The notes below the pieces were generated by a model. It ran no database searches, had not been told where the DNA came from, and saw only the letters and a list, made by a program, of their open reading frames with translations. DNA of 64,000 bases from CAZFLN01 sp964519905 (lineage in GTDB: Bacteria; Patescibacteriota; Microgenomatia; UBA1400; UBA1396): NCBI GenBank assembly GCA_964519905.1, contig CAZFLN010000004.1, forward strand, positions 8,546 to 72,545. The letters run 5' to 3'. Within the stretch, counting starts at the first letter, position 1. The number at the start of each line of letters is the position of its first letter. The translations under genes and the position numbers were made by a program. Shown one piece after another: positions 8,095-16,604 of the stretch.

Positions 8095-10023
8095 TCCTTC
8101 AACCTGCGTCTGCCAAAACTGTTGGTATAAACCAGGCGTCTTTACCAAGTCAGCATGCGTTCCGGTTTGAACAATTCGTCCGTCGTCGATCATAACTATT
8201 CTGTCGGCTTTGCGCGCCACAGAAACACGGTGGGTAATAAACAGTATTGCCGATTGTTTTTTTCTACGCTGCAAAGCTTGGAGAATCTTGAGTTCGTGCT
8301 CCACATCGAGTTGACTGCTCGCTTCATCAAAAATAATTACTGGCCTGGGTGACAGAAAACAACGACCGAGTGCCAAGAGTTGCTCTTGCCCACCAGAGAA
8401 ATTCGTGTCACGGCCAATAACTGCATCAAGCTGCTTGGGAAGTTTGCGTACAAAATTGGCGGCATCAATTTCTTCCAGTATCTTCCAAATTTCTGAATCT
8501 GATATTTTTTTGTCAGACCCAAGTACAACGTTTTCTCGAATCGAAAACTCAGGCAAAATAAATGGCTTCTGCTGAAGCAAAGAATACTGTTGCAATAAAA
8601 ACTCTTGATTGTATTGATACAGATCAACTCCATTCAGTAACACCTCACCTGAATTCGGTTCATACTCGTGCAAAAGAAGCTGCGTAATAGTTGTTTTTCC
8701 AGCGCCGTTTCTGCCGAGTAGAGTTGTAATCTCTCCTGTTTGCAAAGAAAGAGAAATATTGTGCAAAACCGGATCATTTTTTCCTTGTTCTTGTAACCCA
8801 GCTTTCCACTCCTCGATCTCATGACGATACCAACGAGCGCCGGTTCTTTTGACAATTTGCTCCAGTTGCTGAATTCGGAATTTTCGAAACTCTTGACCGT
8901 CTTTCCACAGTTCTGGATAAGTGAACTGGACATTTTTCAGTTCAAGAGTGATTGGATTTTGCAGTGTTTTTCGACCCAACGTTCCAGATTGCAAACGACT
9001 TTGTAAAGAAAAGAAAAATTGTACAGCTGTAAAATCTGTATTGAGTTCTAGCCACTGACCAACACTCTGAATCATTCCCAAAAAAAGTGAGTGAAGCTGA
9101 CGAACATACGACAATGTGAGTGTAAATGTTCCCAGCGTCATACTGCCGGAAAAAACTTGGAGACCAACCCACAATGAAGTCCCAACTGTAAGAATTTGTT
9201 CACCTAACCAACTGAGGTTGTCAAAAAATCGACGACGATTTTCTTGCTCCACCCGCACAGAAAAACTTTTATCTTCAAAATACTTGAACTCATCAATCAA
9301 TTTTTCCAGTGCCGAGTACTGTCGTAAATTTGAAAAATCTTGACGCAGCGCAATGTAGGAGCGGCGCGCCTCGTCGGTCATGTGTAAATTTTCTACGTTG
9401 CTTCGCAGCCGCTCCTGACGACTCCACTCTGAAATCACAATCATAACTGCGGAAGCCAGCAGAATTGCCACCAATAATTTCCAACTCACAAACAAAAGCA
9501 GCGGAAAAATTGCCAACATGGTTGTAATGGATCGCACTTGATCCAAGAAAAAGAAAAAGTACTCAACCACACCATACGAACTTCTCTGTGCGGCTTCAAC
9601 AATGGGTTGGTTCTGTGGATTCTTGAAGAATGCTCCATCCAGCAGCTTCATGCGCTCCCAAATAATTTCCTGCAATGACATCCGTAAACTGTGTCGAAAT
9701 CGCTGTTCAAACCAGTACTGAATCCTGGAAAAAACAAAAATACGCAGCAGTTCCAAAGCTGCTGGAATTACTAATAATAAGAAAAAATACATCGATTGTG
9801 GAACATCGGCCAATGGCTCCACAGCTCCACTGAGGTAGTCTATTTGATATTTCAGAAAAAATGGCGTGATAGCGTTCAAAACCGCTATAACAATTGTGAG
9901 CAAAATAATCGCGACCATCGCCCCTCGACGCTGGCGAAGCAACTGCCACGCAAAAAGCAAACGCTCCCAAGAACTTGAGCTCAAAGAAAAATTTTGACTT
10001 GTTTCAGTTGGGCTCTGTGTCAT
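8092..10023 (-). CDS. ABC exporter, fused membrane and ATPase domains
   Basis: 643 residues. The N-terminal ~340 residues are a six-helix type I exporter domain (first helices at ~33-60 and ~85-105). The ATPase domain has an A-loop VQFTYP, Walker A LLGRNGAGKTT, signature FSGGQEQ and Walker B PVIIFDEASSQLD, all intact. An insert of about 40 residues, rich in Arg/Lys/Glu/Trp, separates the A-loop strand from VLHNISL, which is unusual for this family. It would work as a homodimer exporting lipid, peptide or drug; substrate unknown. The start overlaps the preceding membrane-protein gene by 20 bp, indicating coupling. The stop codon lies in REP copy B. Confidence 0.9.
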   Translation of the reverse strand: MTQSPTETSQNFSLSSSSWERLLFAWQLLRQRRGAMVAIILLTIVIAVLNAITPFFLKYQIDYLSGAVEPLADVPQSMYFFLLLVIPAALELLRIFVFSRIQYWFEQRFRHSLRMSLQEIIWERMKLLDGAFFKNPQNQPIVEAAQRSSYGVVEYFFFFLDQVRSITTMLAIFPLLLFVSWKLLVAILLASAVMIVISEWSRQERLRSNVENLHMTDEARRSYIALRQDFSNLRQYSALEKLIDEFKYFEDKSFSVRVEQENRRRFFDNLSWLGEQILTVGTSLWVGLQVFSGSMTLGTFTLTLSYVRQLHSLFLGMIQSVGQWLELNTDFTAVQFFFSLQSRLQSGTLGRKTLQNPITLELKNVQFTYPELWKDGQEFRKFRIQQLEQIVKRTGARWYRHEIEEWKAGLQEQGKNDPVLHNISLSLQTGEITTLLGRNGAGKTTITQLLLHEYEPNSGEVLLNGVDLYQYNQEFLLQQYSLLQQKPFILPEFSIRENVVLGSDKKISDSEIWKILEEIDAANFVRKLPKQLDAVIGRDTNFSGGQEQLLALGRCFLSPRPVIIFDEASSQLDVEHELKILQALQRRKKQSAILFITHRVSVARKADRIVMIDDGRIVQTGTHADLVKTPGLYQQFWQTQVEG

Positions 10024-10540
10024 ATGTGGAGTCTTGATCGGTCACTCTCAGCGAATCAGTAATCTCTTGGATATACTGTATCACTTCTGCTCTACTTTCT
10101 CGGCTGGTTTCTAGTGTGGCCAGCCAAAAACTCTTATCACTGACGAGTGTGTGAAACAAAATCACAGAAGAACCAGAAAGCTGGCATTCTAAAATGTTTT
10201 GCTCAAAAGTTTGTGTGCAAGCAGTTCCCCAATTTGGCTCTTGCTCGGAAATAAGAAACCCGCCTATTCCTGCCTGTGAGGCGGCGAAAAAAGCCAGTGG
10301 GTCTGTGTAGAGTTTTTGTTGCGGCGTTTGGAACCGCAAAATTCTCTTATCGTGCAACACAAAACCGACCACCGCTGTGTTTTCTGTTATGAGTGTACCA
10401 GGTCGAAGTAGCTGTGATTTCTCAATCTTCGCTTGTTGCTCAACTTCTTCTTCCTTTTTTTGACCACTTTGCCAAAGAAAAGTGACCAAAATCATCGCAC
10501 TTACAATTACAAAAATGAGTGCTAAAAATCTGAACTTCAT
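10004..10540 (-). CDS. Hypothetical membrane-anchored extracytoplasmic protein
   Basis: 178 residues. One N-terminal hydrophobic segment (residues ~5-24, FLALIFVIVSAMILVTFLW) acts as signal or anchor, followed by a charged Glu/Lys/Gln linker and a soluble domain with two cysteines (CTQTF and LECQL) that could form a disulfide. No family recognised. It lies between a multi-pass protein and the ABC exporter on the same strand with overlap or 3-bp spacing, so it is probably an accessory of the exporter. The start is preceded directly by a GAGGT purine motif. Confidence 0.7.
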   Translation of the reverse strand: MKFRFLALIFVIVSAMILVTFLWQSGQKKEEEVEQQAKIEKSQLLRPGTLITENTAVVGFVLHDKRILRFQTPQQKLYTDPLAFFAASQAGIGGFLISEQEPNWGTACTQTFEQNILECQLSGSSVILFHTLVSDKSFWLATLETSRESRAEVIQYIQEITDSLRVTDQDSTYDTEPN

Positions 10541-10543
10541 ACC

Positions 10544-11611
10544 TCAATTTGTGGTATCTTGAACGCTTTGCTGCACGAGCTTTGTTTGCTCCTGATGAAT
10601 CATATATTCCAGTACTGTAAGCAAAATAATATCTCGCAGTGTTGCAAAAAGTGCCCATACCGGTTCGGAATAAAAATTAAAAATTTGTAATAAAAATATC
10701 GAGATCAACAAGGCATTTCTAAATGCTTGATACGACCGTAGGCGCGACCGCCAAATCATGTATGAACCATACAGCGTCAGACCAGTCTGTGTAAAAAGCG
10801 CGACCACATGGATGGTTGATAAAACACCAACTAACTGCAAAAGATTCTCCACTGTCTCACTCAACGGACGAGCAAAAAAATCAAAAATCAGATTACTGCC
10901 TGTAAAAATATATCCTGCTGCTCGCAGTAAAAATAAGCCAATAATTATTTGAATAACAAATTTCTTTTGAATGATTTGGCTGTACCACTTACCAAGTCGC
11001 TTCCGCCATTTTTGATATGGACTGAGCTTTTTTCTTCTCGCTTCCGTTATTTCTTCAAATGATTTTTTCAGAAAAACAGTCACCGGACTTTTTTGGTCAC
11101 TCTGCGAAAGAAAATACAGAGCTTTGGAAACCTCATCTTCGTCGAGCTCGTTGGTAATAACCTCTTTCAATTCTTCCACACTATTAAGCAAGTACTCTTG
11201 GGAAGAAAACTGTTGATGATCCCAAATACTGCGATATATCAAGTACAGCAAAATAAATAGTATATAAATTAAAGCGAACGTCGGTTGGAAAAAATAATCA
11301 TTGTCCTTGGTAATAAACTTTCCCAGTTCATCAATGAATGTTCCAAAACCAATCCCACCCAAAATAGCCCAGGTGTTTTTGAGGTCATTATTCAAAAACA
11401 ACAGGGATCCGAGCAAAGCAATCATCAATGCTAGTCCACCCCAGAGCATGTGAGCAATATGAAAGTTTCCAGCAGCGACTTGCGGATAACCAGTAAGATG
11501 TAAATACAGGCGAATCAACACAATCGAGGCCACAGCTGCCACTAAAAAATGTTCGAACAAACGATCGAAACCAAGATACCGTGCTGGAATGTTGAGACGC
11601 ATACGATCCAT
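10544..11611 (-). CDS. Hypothetical multi-pass membrane protein
   Basis: 355 residues with about seven hydrophobic segments: four in the first 135 residues (including FLVAAVASIVLIRLYLHL and FALIYILFILLYLIY), then a charged cytoplasmic-type stretch of ~85 residues (EELKEVITNELDEDEVSKAL) and three further helices. Not recognised. First gene of the three-gene exporter operon, divergent from mutY; the start codons are about 20 bp apart, so promoters must overlap. Confidence 0.7.
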   Translation of the reverse strand: MDRMRLNIPARYLGFDRLFEHFLVAAVASIVLIRLYLHLTGYPQVAAGNFHIAHMLWGGLALMIALLGSLLFLNNDLKNTWAILGGIGFGTFIDELGKFITKDNDYFFQPTFALIYILFILLYLIYRSIWDHQQFSSQEYLLNSVEELKEVITNELDEDEVSKALYFLSQSDQKSPVTVFLKKSFEEITEARRKKLSPYQKWRKRLGKWYSQIIQKKFVIQIIIGLFLLRAAGYIFTGSNLIFDFFARPLSETVENLLQLVGVLSTIHVVALFTQTGLTLYGSYMIWRSRLRSYQAFRNALLISIFLLQIFNFYSEPVWALFATLRDIILLTVLEYMIHQEQTKLVQQSVQDTTN

Positions 11612-11631
11612 GATACAGTGTGATCACTCAG

Positions 11632-12657
11632 ATGTCAGAAGAATCAAAAAGACTTTTACTCGAAAACAACCAAGATGTATTGCTACAAATTTCGCACAAA
11701 ATTTTGGAGTGGTTTGCTAAACATGGGCAGCATGATTTACCGTGGCGGAAAGAAAACCTCACTCCGTACCACATTTGGGTGAGTGAAGTCATGCTCCAAC
11801 AAACACAAGTCAATCGCGTTGTTACGTACTACGAACGGTTTATCGAGCGCTATCCGAATGCAGAGTCTCTCGCGGCAACCACCTGGGAAGAGTTTTTGCC
11901 ATACTACCAAGGACTCGGCTATTATGCGCGAGGACGAAACATGCTGAAAACAGCCAAAATACTGGTTGAGCAATATAACGGGACTTTTCCTGCCACTCGT
12001 GCAGAGTTGGAAAAACTCCCTGGGATTGGAGAGTATACCGCTTCGGCGATTCTGAGCTTTGGAATGAATCAACCTTTTTTAGCTTTCGACACCAATCATC
12101 AACGAGTCTGGGGTCGAATTTTGTATGGTAATAAAAAGGCCCCCATTGACGCTGCCAGCATAGAGTTTTCTTTACAAGGGAAAGTCAATTTTCGACAGTT
12201 GAATGCAGCTATTATGGATTACGCCCGCTTGGTCTGTACAAATCAGAATTCGCGGTGCGCGACTGCGGACTGCCCAGTAGTAGAATTCTGTCAATTTTCC
12301 CAAACCCATGGAACTCTGGAGGTTACTCCCCCGCGCGCACCGCGCCAATCCAAACCCATCCCAACAACACTCCTTGTATTACACGAAAACCACAAAAAAT
12401 ACTTTTCCAGCCAACCAATAACCGAAAGATATCAACCATTTATTCTTCCGCATCCGATTGTTTCTCGCGCGCAAATAAAAGAGTATTTTTCCAGAAATTT
12501 TGACTTAAATCTGTCTGTTCGTCCTCCTCAATGGACGGGTGAAATTGAGGCCATTGGTCCTGCTCAAATCGTTCATGCCCAAATTCTGAGCGGAGCCTGT
12601 GAATTTGCGGAGTACGGTCGAGAGGAGTATCTACATTGGAAAAGGTCAAACCTTTAG
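11632..12657 (+). CDS. mutY: A/G-specific adenine glycosylase
   Basis: 341 residues. Removes adenine mispaired with 8-oxoguanine. The catalytic Glu is in VSEVMLQQTQV (~50-60), the HhH is LEKLPGIGEYTASAIL, and the catalytic Asp lies in FDTNHQRVWGR where E. coli has DGNV. The Fe-S cysteines are C-x6-C-x4-C-x5-C, where the family rule is C-x6-C-x2-C-x5-C. The C-terminal ~100 residues correspond to the Nudix-like recognition domain. ATG 11632 is preferred; a GTG at 11620 in frame lies directly after the hexamer TACAGT. The last codons and the TAG stop fall inside REP copy C, so the repeat encodes the protein's end. Confidence 0.9.
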   Translation: MSEESKRLLLENNQDVLLQISHKILEWFAKHGQHDLPWRKENLTPYHIWVSEVMLQQTQVNRVVTYYERFIERYPNAESLAATTWEEFLPYYQGLGYYARGRNMLKTAKILVEQYNGTFPATRAELEKLPGIGEYTASAILSFGMNQPFLAFDTNHQRVWGRILYGNKKAPIDAASIEFSLQGKVNFRQLNAAIMDYARLVCTNQNSRCATADCPVVEFCQFSQTHGTLEVTPPRAPRQSKPIPTTLLVLHENHKKYFSSQPITERYQPFILPHPIVSRAQIKEYFSRNFDLNLSVRPPQWTGEIEAIGPAQIVHAQILSGACEFAEYGREEYLHWKRSNL

Positions 12658-12664
12658 GCCGATA
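12640..12664 (+). repeat. REP hairpin repeat, copy C (encodes the end of MutY)
   Basis: Hairpin AAAGGT-CAA-ACCTTT followed by AGGCCGATAA, one or two changes from the family tail TTAGGCCTATA. The TTTAG of the stem provides the TAG stop of mutY. It lies 50 bp upstream of tRNA-Ser(CGA). Confidence 0.75.
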
Positions 12665-12698
12665 AGTTTTTTACCTGGTTTTTCGTCAAGCCAACGAG

Positions 12699-12704
12699 TA
12701 TAAT
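12699..12704 (+). promoter_or_regulatory. -10 element TATAAT for tRNA-Ser(CGA)
   Basis: Perfect TATAAT ending 9 bases before the mature 5' end at 12714. A TGGTTT at 12676-12681 is 17 bases upstream as a possible weak -35. Confidence 0.6.
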
Positions 12705-12713
12705 CACGCCATT

Positions 12714-12800
12714 GGAGAGGTGCCGGAGCGGTTAAACGGCCAGGTCTCGAAAACCTTGGGACCTTTACGGGTCACGCGGGTTCGAATCCCGCCTTCTCCG
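12714..12800 (+). tRNA. tRNA-Ser(CGA)
   Basis: 87 nt with a long variable arm. Acceptor GGAGAGG/CTTCTCC, anticodon loop CTCGAAA (anticodon CGA, codon UCG), T arm GCGGG-TTCGAAT-CCCGC, discriminator G; very like E. coli tRNA-Ser(CGA). No encoded CCA. Followed immediately by a repeat cassette whose far end repeats the acceptor strand. Confidence 0.95.
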
Positions 12801-13007
12801 CTCTTTCACAATAAATGCAATTGCATTTATTTTGAAAAGTCGAGGAGGCTGAGAAAGAAATCGCTGGGTTCGTGCTCATCAAGTTTGCGAGCAGTGGAAA
12901 TGCGAGCAAACCTGAGAAATGCTCTTGGGGGAAATCCCGCCGGCAAGTACGAGCACAGTTGTTCGAGTTCCTGCCTAGTGCACGCGCAGCGGGCCGCCTT
13001 CTCCGCT
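12801..13007 (+). repeat. tRNA-3'-end duplication cassette 1 (after tRNA-Ser(CGA))
   Basis: The first 141 bp (12801-12941) match 23474-23613 after tRNA-Ser(ACT) at roughly nine of ten positions. It starts with a palindrome centred on GCAATTGC (12810-12831). The end of the cassette repeats 14 bp of the tRNA 3' end: 12789-12802 equals 12994-13007, including the acceptor strand CTTCTCC plus discriminator G at 12998-13005. Between 12942 and 12993 is an extra GC-rich segment absent from cassette 2. No coding frame is convincing here. Confidence 0.85.
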
Positions 13008-13197
13008 TCATAGCAAAAAAAACTTTATCAAGTCAGAACATAAAAACTGTTTGTGACGGCAAGTGCGAAGTACTTGCCTCATACCTGAGCACAGCGCGAG
13101 GAATTTCACCTTATTCATCGAGGACCTTTTTCAGATAGAAAAACTTGAAAGTAGTACAAGGTTCAAACTTATAATTAAGATATACTTAACTAAAGAT
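13008..13197 (+). other. Intergenic region with a small hairpin, no gene seen
   Basis: Holds an inverted repeat GGCAAGT (13058-13064) / ACTTGCC (13072-13078) and the fragment GAGCACAGCGCGAGG, which echoes GCAAGTACGAGCACAG of cassette 1; it may be an older, decayed part of the same element. Possible -10 hexamers for the next gene are at 13170-13175 and 13181-13186. Nothing else is supported. Confidence 0.4.
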
Positions 13198-13704
13198 ATG
13201 AATGAACCTCAATTGGGACAACTAGATGCAGATGGTAGAAAATATGATGCAATTTGGGTGGAAATAGATGGAAAACCTGTAGCAAAACTCTTTTATGTTG
13301 AAATTGATGAAAAAACAATCTTAACCAATAGAGAAACCGATGAAGAGTTTCGACGACAAGGATTACAAAAAACAATTTCAGAAGCATTATTCCGCTTCAT
13401 GGAAGAACGTAATTATCGATACATTAAGAGTTCTATTTCTATAGATAATCTACCATCAATCGCAAATAGACTGTCACTTAGCGGGCCTAATACAAAACAT
13501 GTTTTTCAAACGAAAGTATCTGAGAGTGCATTAAATCGTTTGAATGAAATAGCGAATTCGAGTGAAAAGAGATATCCTGAAAGTATAGATTTCATTACTG
13601 ACATACAAAGCGACGTAACAGATAACCATTCCTTATGGAAAAGTATTCTTGATGCACAAAAGAATCTTTCAGTGAACCGCTATCCCTACGACAACAGAAA
13701 ATGA
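13198..13704 (+). CDS. GNAT-like acetyltransferase (weak)
   Basis: 168 residues from ATG 13198. The segment DEEFRRQGLQKTISEALFRFMEERNYRYI resembles the acetyl-CoA binding motif A of GNAT proteins (R-x-x-G-x-x followed by a helix), and the preceding beta-hairpin KPVAKLFYVEIDEKT fits too. The remaining C-terminal 70 residues are unmatched. A frame open from 13063 exists, but 13198 is preferred because TATACT lies 11 bases upstream and the extension is non-protein-like. Lower GC than its neighbours, which suggests acquisition together with the tRNA-Ser locus. Confidence 0.55.
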   Translation: MNEPQLGQLDADGRKYDAIWVEIDGKPVAKLFYVEIDEKTILTNRETDEEFRRQGLQKTISEALFRFMEERNYRYIKSSISIDNLPSIANRLSLSGPNTKHVFQTKVSESALNRLNEIANSSEKRYPESIDFITDIQSDVTDNHSLWKSILDAQKNLSVNRYPYDNRK

Positions 13705-13720
13705 CATAAACCTACCCCAG

Positions 13721-14800
13721 ATGACTCCAATCCAACCTGTAGGCTGGTGGCACTACTTGCGCTGGCAAGCCACCACCGTCCCAGAAAATCTTCAGCATTT
13801 TTCCTACCTTTCTTGGGAGGACGCACTGTGGGATCTCCTTGAGTATTTTTCCTACCCCAAACCAAGCACTATTTTGGTTCCTGAGTTCTTCTGTGCTGAT
13901 GTGGTAGAAAACATGGAGACTCACGGTCTCCAGCACAAGACCTATCCGCTCGATAAAAATTTACAAGCAGATCCCAAAGTTTTCAAAAAATTACTGCAAG
14001 AATATCAGCCACAAGTGGTGGTTATTCTCCACGCGGTAGGAATCACCAATCAGCTGTTCGCACAAAAAGACGTTTGGCTCTCTGCACTTCCCAAGGACAC
14101 ATTACTCATCGAAGATTCTGTGCACCGCGTGGTGAATCCGGCCGAAATTTCTCTCATTTCTCCTCGGCACATTGTGCTCGATAGTCTCCGAAAAGTCGCT
14201 CCCATTCCTGGAACTAATCTTTTTGGCGGCGAAGTACTGAAAGAGCTCAAGCCCACCGACAGCTGGAAAACTATTCCGTATCAGTCTGCTGTTCTTGCTT
14301 GGTGGATGATTTTTCAGTGTTGTTTGATGCTCGCCCTCCTCCCCAATAATCGCTGGAAGAAAATCTGGAATGCCCTCGCTGAAAAATCTATGCTTCGCGG
14401 ATACGACTGGATTGGCGATAACTTTTCAGCAGCATCTGGAAACACAGTTTTTCAGTGGCTCAGCCTCCGACTTGACCACGAAAAAATATCGAGGACCAAG
14501 AAAACGCAAGTTGAGTTGTACGAAACACTTCTCAATCCACTGTGGAAATCACCTGCACTTTTTAAGCTTACTTTTCCTGAGTCTGATTTCGGAAATCTGC
14601 GAGGCTACCCAGTTGGTCTTGAACTTCAGAACGCACAACAGATTCTTACAAAAATGCGCTCCAAAAGTCTGCTTGTTCGCTTTGAACTCAATGATTTTGG
14701 CTGGACACAGAAACAAAAGATTGTGTATCTCCCGCTTGGTCCTCATGTGTCGGAGTCACAAATCATTCAAATTTGCGAAATACTAGAAAATTCTCTGTAA
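13721..14800 (+). CDS. PLP-dependent aminotransferase-like protein (DegT/fold type I)
   Basis: 359 residues. Features of fold-type-I enzymes: ILVPEFFCADVVENME (N-terminal loop), QVVVILHAVGITNQLF, a cofactor-type acid in LLIEDSVHR and VLDSLRKVAPIPGTNLFGG, whose Lys is the candidate Schiff-base residue. DegT/DnrJ proteins use sugar nucleotides to make amino sugars for surface glycans, and the next genes encode GT-C glycosyltransferases. The level of similarity is low, so it may be a non-catalytic relative. It starts 17 bp after the GNAT-like gene. Confidence 0.6.
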   Translation: MTPIQPVGWWHYLRWQATTVPENLQHFSYLSWEDALWDLLEYFSYPKPSTILVPEFFCADVVENMETHGLQHKTYPLDKNLQADPKVFKKLLQEYQPQVVVILHAVGITNQLFAQKDVWLSALPKDTLLIEDSVHRVVNPAEISLISPRHIVLDSLRKVAPIPGTNLFGGEVLKELKPTDSWKTIPYQSAVLAWWMIFQCCLMLALLPNNRWKKIWNALAEKSMLRGYDWIGDNFSAASGNTVFQWLSLRLDHEKISRTKKTQVELYETLLNPLWKSPALFKLTFPESDFGNLRGYPVGLELQNAQQILTKMRSKSLLVRFELNDFGWTQKQKIVYLPLGPHVSESQIIQICEILENSL

Positions 14801-14881
14801 ACCTCATGTTCTTGCGAGAAGGAGAACAAAGCTGCTAGGATAGTTCGAAATCGTGAAAACGAATTTCGCACTGTACCGAGT

Positions 14882-16597
14882 ATGACTTCTCTCCTCAATT
14901 TTTCCCCCAAAAAAACATTCTTCCTTGGTGCAGTTCTCGCGATCGGCGCAGCTTTGCTGCTCTGGCTCCCGGAATTCGGATCGTTGCCACGTGGACTCAA
15001 TCGAGATGAGGCCGCGCTTGGCTATAACGCCTACAGTATTCTCAAAACCGGAAAAGACGAATGGGGAGTTTCTTTTCCAATCAGTATTACTTCCTTTGGT
15101 GATCAAAAACTTCCTGGATATGTGTACACACTCATTCCGTTTATTGCCACTTTCGGTCTGGAGTCTTGGGTGGTTCGACTCCCATCACTCTTGTCTGGAA
15201 TCGCCATAATTGTTGGAATGGGTTGGGTGGCATACTTACTCGCCCAACGCGTACAGAAAAGTACGGCACGTTCTGTGGCGGTCAGTTGGATTACTTTCTT
15301 TTTTATAGCACTCAGTCCGTGGCATCTTCATTTCTCGCGCGTGGCTTACGAAGCGCATCTCGCACTTGCCTTCTTTGTGTTTGGTTTTGGATTGCTTCTT
15401 TGGTCTTTAGATCTTCCTCTCAAAAAGCAGCGATTGACACTCATCATCAGTGCGATTCTTTTTTCTTTTACATTTTTGACCTATCACAGCTTTCATATAG
15501 TTACGCCGCTCTTCCTCCTCAGTTTTGTTGTGATCTTCCGAAAAGACATCCTGAAACTCGACCGAATTGGGACAGTGATAGGTATCGGCATTGGTATCTC
15601 AACCATTTTGCTTCTTTTTGCTGGTGGAGTCATGCAAGCAAACGCTATAAAAAGTCAGGGTATTTCTCCACTCAGCTCAGAAACGCTTTTTCGGCGGGCA
15701 ACAGTTTTTCGCCAAGCCTCTCCACTTCCTGCTGGGGTCAATAAACTGCTTTTTAACAAATACACAGAAGCCCTGTCGGTGCTTGGCGAAAATTATGTAC
15801 AGACTGTCTCCGGGAGATTCTTCTTTGTACACGGCAGTAACCACGGCGATCACAACCCAGGAAATGGAAGAAATACACATCTCTTTGTGGCCCCTCTTTT
15901 CTTGCTGGGAGTTTTTGCTCTGTGGCAGTATCGTCACAGAAGAGAAGCGCAGCTTGTTGGGGCTTGGCTCGTAATTTCGCTTCTGCCATCAGCAATCACT
16001 ATTTCGCCTCTCCACGAAATCCGAATGATGGCAGTATGGCCGGTCATAGAACTCATTGCCGCTTTTGGGGCAGTGATGCTTTTCTTTTCTCTGCCACAGT
16101 GGTTCCCTCGAAAGGCAACTCTTGCACTCGTGTGCATTCTTATTGGACTTACTTCGTGGCGCCAATTTTTGTTTTACACAAAAATTGCTCCCAACACGAC
16201 CCCAGATAATTCGCAGTTCCATCTGCTCGCTAAAAAAATTGCCCAGTATAGTGCTGATGAGTCTGCGCACATTATTACGCAGTCTCCAGCAAGCTCGCCA
16301 TATATTTGGTACGTATTCGAAAACAAAATTGATCCCAAATCTGCACAAGAACAAATCGAGCATTATCCTGCAACTGATGAAGGTTTTAGACATGTCAAAA
16401 GAGTCGGAAATGTGTCTTTCTTGTCGATTGATTGGGACGAAATTCCCAAATTCGCAGCTAAAAAACAACTCATTCTGATCCTGCGCCCAGCAGAGATTTC
16501 TGATCACCAACGACTGAGTCCAGAATTCACCTATCTGGAAAACATCGTAAATAAACAGGGTGAGACGCTGTACGAAGTGTGGAGATTTCAATTATAA
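14882..16597 (+). CDS. GT-C (PMT/ArnT-like) membrane glycosyltransferase
   Basis: 571 residues. The N-terminal helix is followed by the loop LPRGLNRDEAALGYNAYSIL, where the acidic DE pair corresponds to the catalytic Asp/Glu of PMT/ArnT family enzymes that use polyprenyl-phosphate sugars; then about ten membrane helices and a C-terminal soluble domain of ~130 residues. Another GT-C with the same N-terminal logic is at 18372-19883, so these are paralogues. Inferred role: glycosylating surface polymers or proteins at the outer face of the membrane. Confidence 0.85.
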   Translation: MTSLLNFSPKKTFFLGAVLAIGAALLLWLPEFGSLPRGLNRDEAALGYNAYSILKTGKDEWGVSFPISITSFGDQKLPGYVYTLIPFIATFGLESWVVRLPSLLSGIAIIVGMGWVAYLLAQRVQKSTARSVAVSWITFFFIALSPWHLHFSRVAYEAHLALAFFVFGFGLLLWSLDLPLKKQRLTLIISAILFSFTFLTYHSFHIVTPLFLLSFVVIFRKDILKLDRIGTVIGIGIGISTILLLFAGGVMQANAIKSQGISPLSSETLFRRATVFRQASPLPAGVNKLLFNKYTEALSVLGENYVQTVSGRFFFVHGSNHGDHNPGNGRNTHLFVAPLFLLGVFALWQYRHRREAQLVGAWLVISLLPSAITISPLHEIRMMAVWPVIELIAAFGAVMLFFSLPQWFPRKATLALVCILIGLTSWRQFLFYTKIAPNTTPDNSQFHLLAKKIAQYSADESAHIITQSPASSPYIWYVFENKIDPKSAQEQIEHYPATDEGFRHVKRVGNVSFLSIDWDEIPKFAAKKQLILILRPAEISDHQRLSPEFTYLENIVNKQGETLYEVWRFQL

Positions 16598-16598
16598 T
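16593..16598 (+). promoter_or_regulatory. Leaderless-type -10 element TATAAT, six bases before ATG
   Basis: TATAAT, CTTCCT, then ATG at 16605. It overlaps the TAA stop of the preceding GT-C gene (16595-16597). It sets the start 15 codons downstream of an alternative ATG at 16560. Confidence 0.65.
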
Positions 16599-16604
16599 CT
16601 TCCT

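Noticed and set aside
11612..11631. GATACAGTGTGATCA between the divergent membrane-protein and mutY starts as a third BlaI operator
   Set aside because: It shares only ACAGTGT with the 18-bp operator and is not a palindrome.
12801..13138. Frames overlapping the tRNA-Ser cassettes (12720-13013, 12872-13138, 23237-23587, 23403-23711)
   Set aside because: They run through tRNA genes and palindromes, differ in frame between the two homologous cassettes and give non-protein-like sequence.
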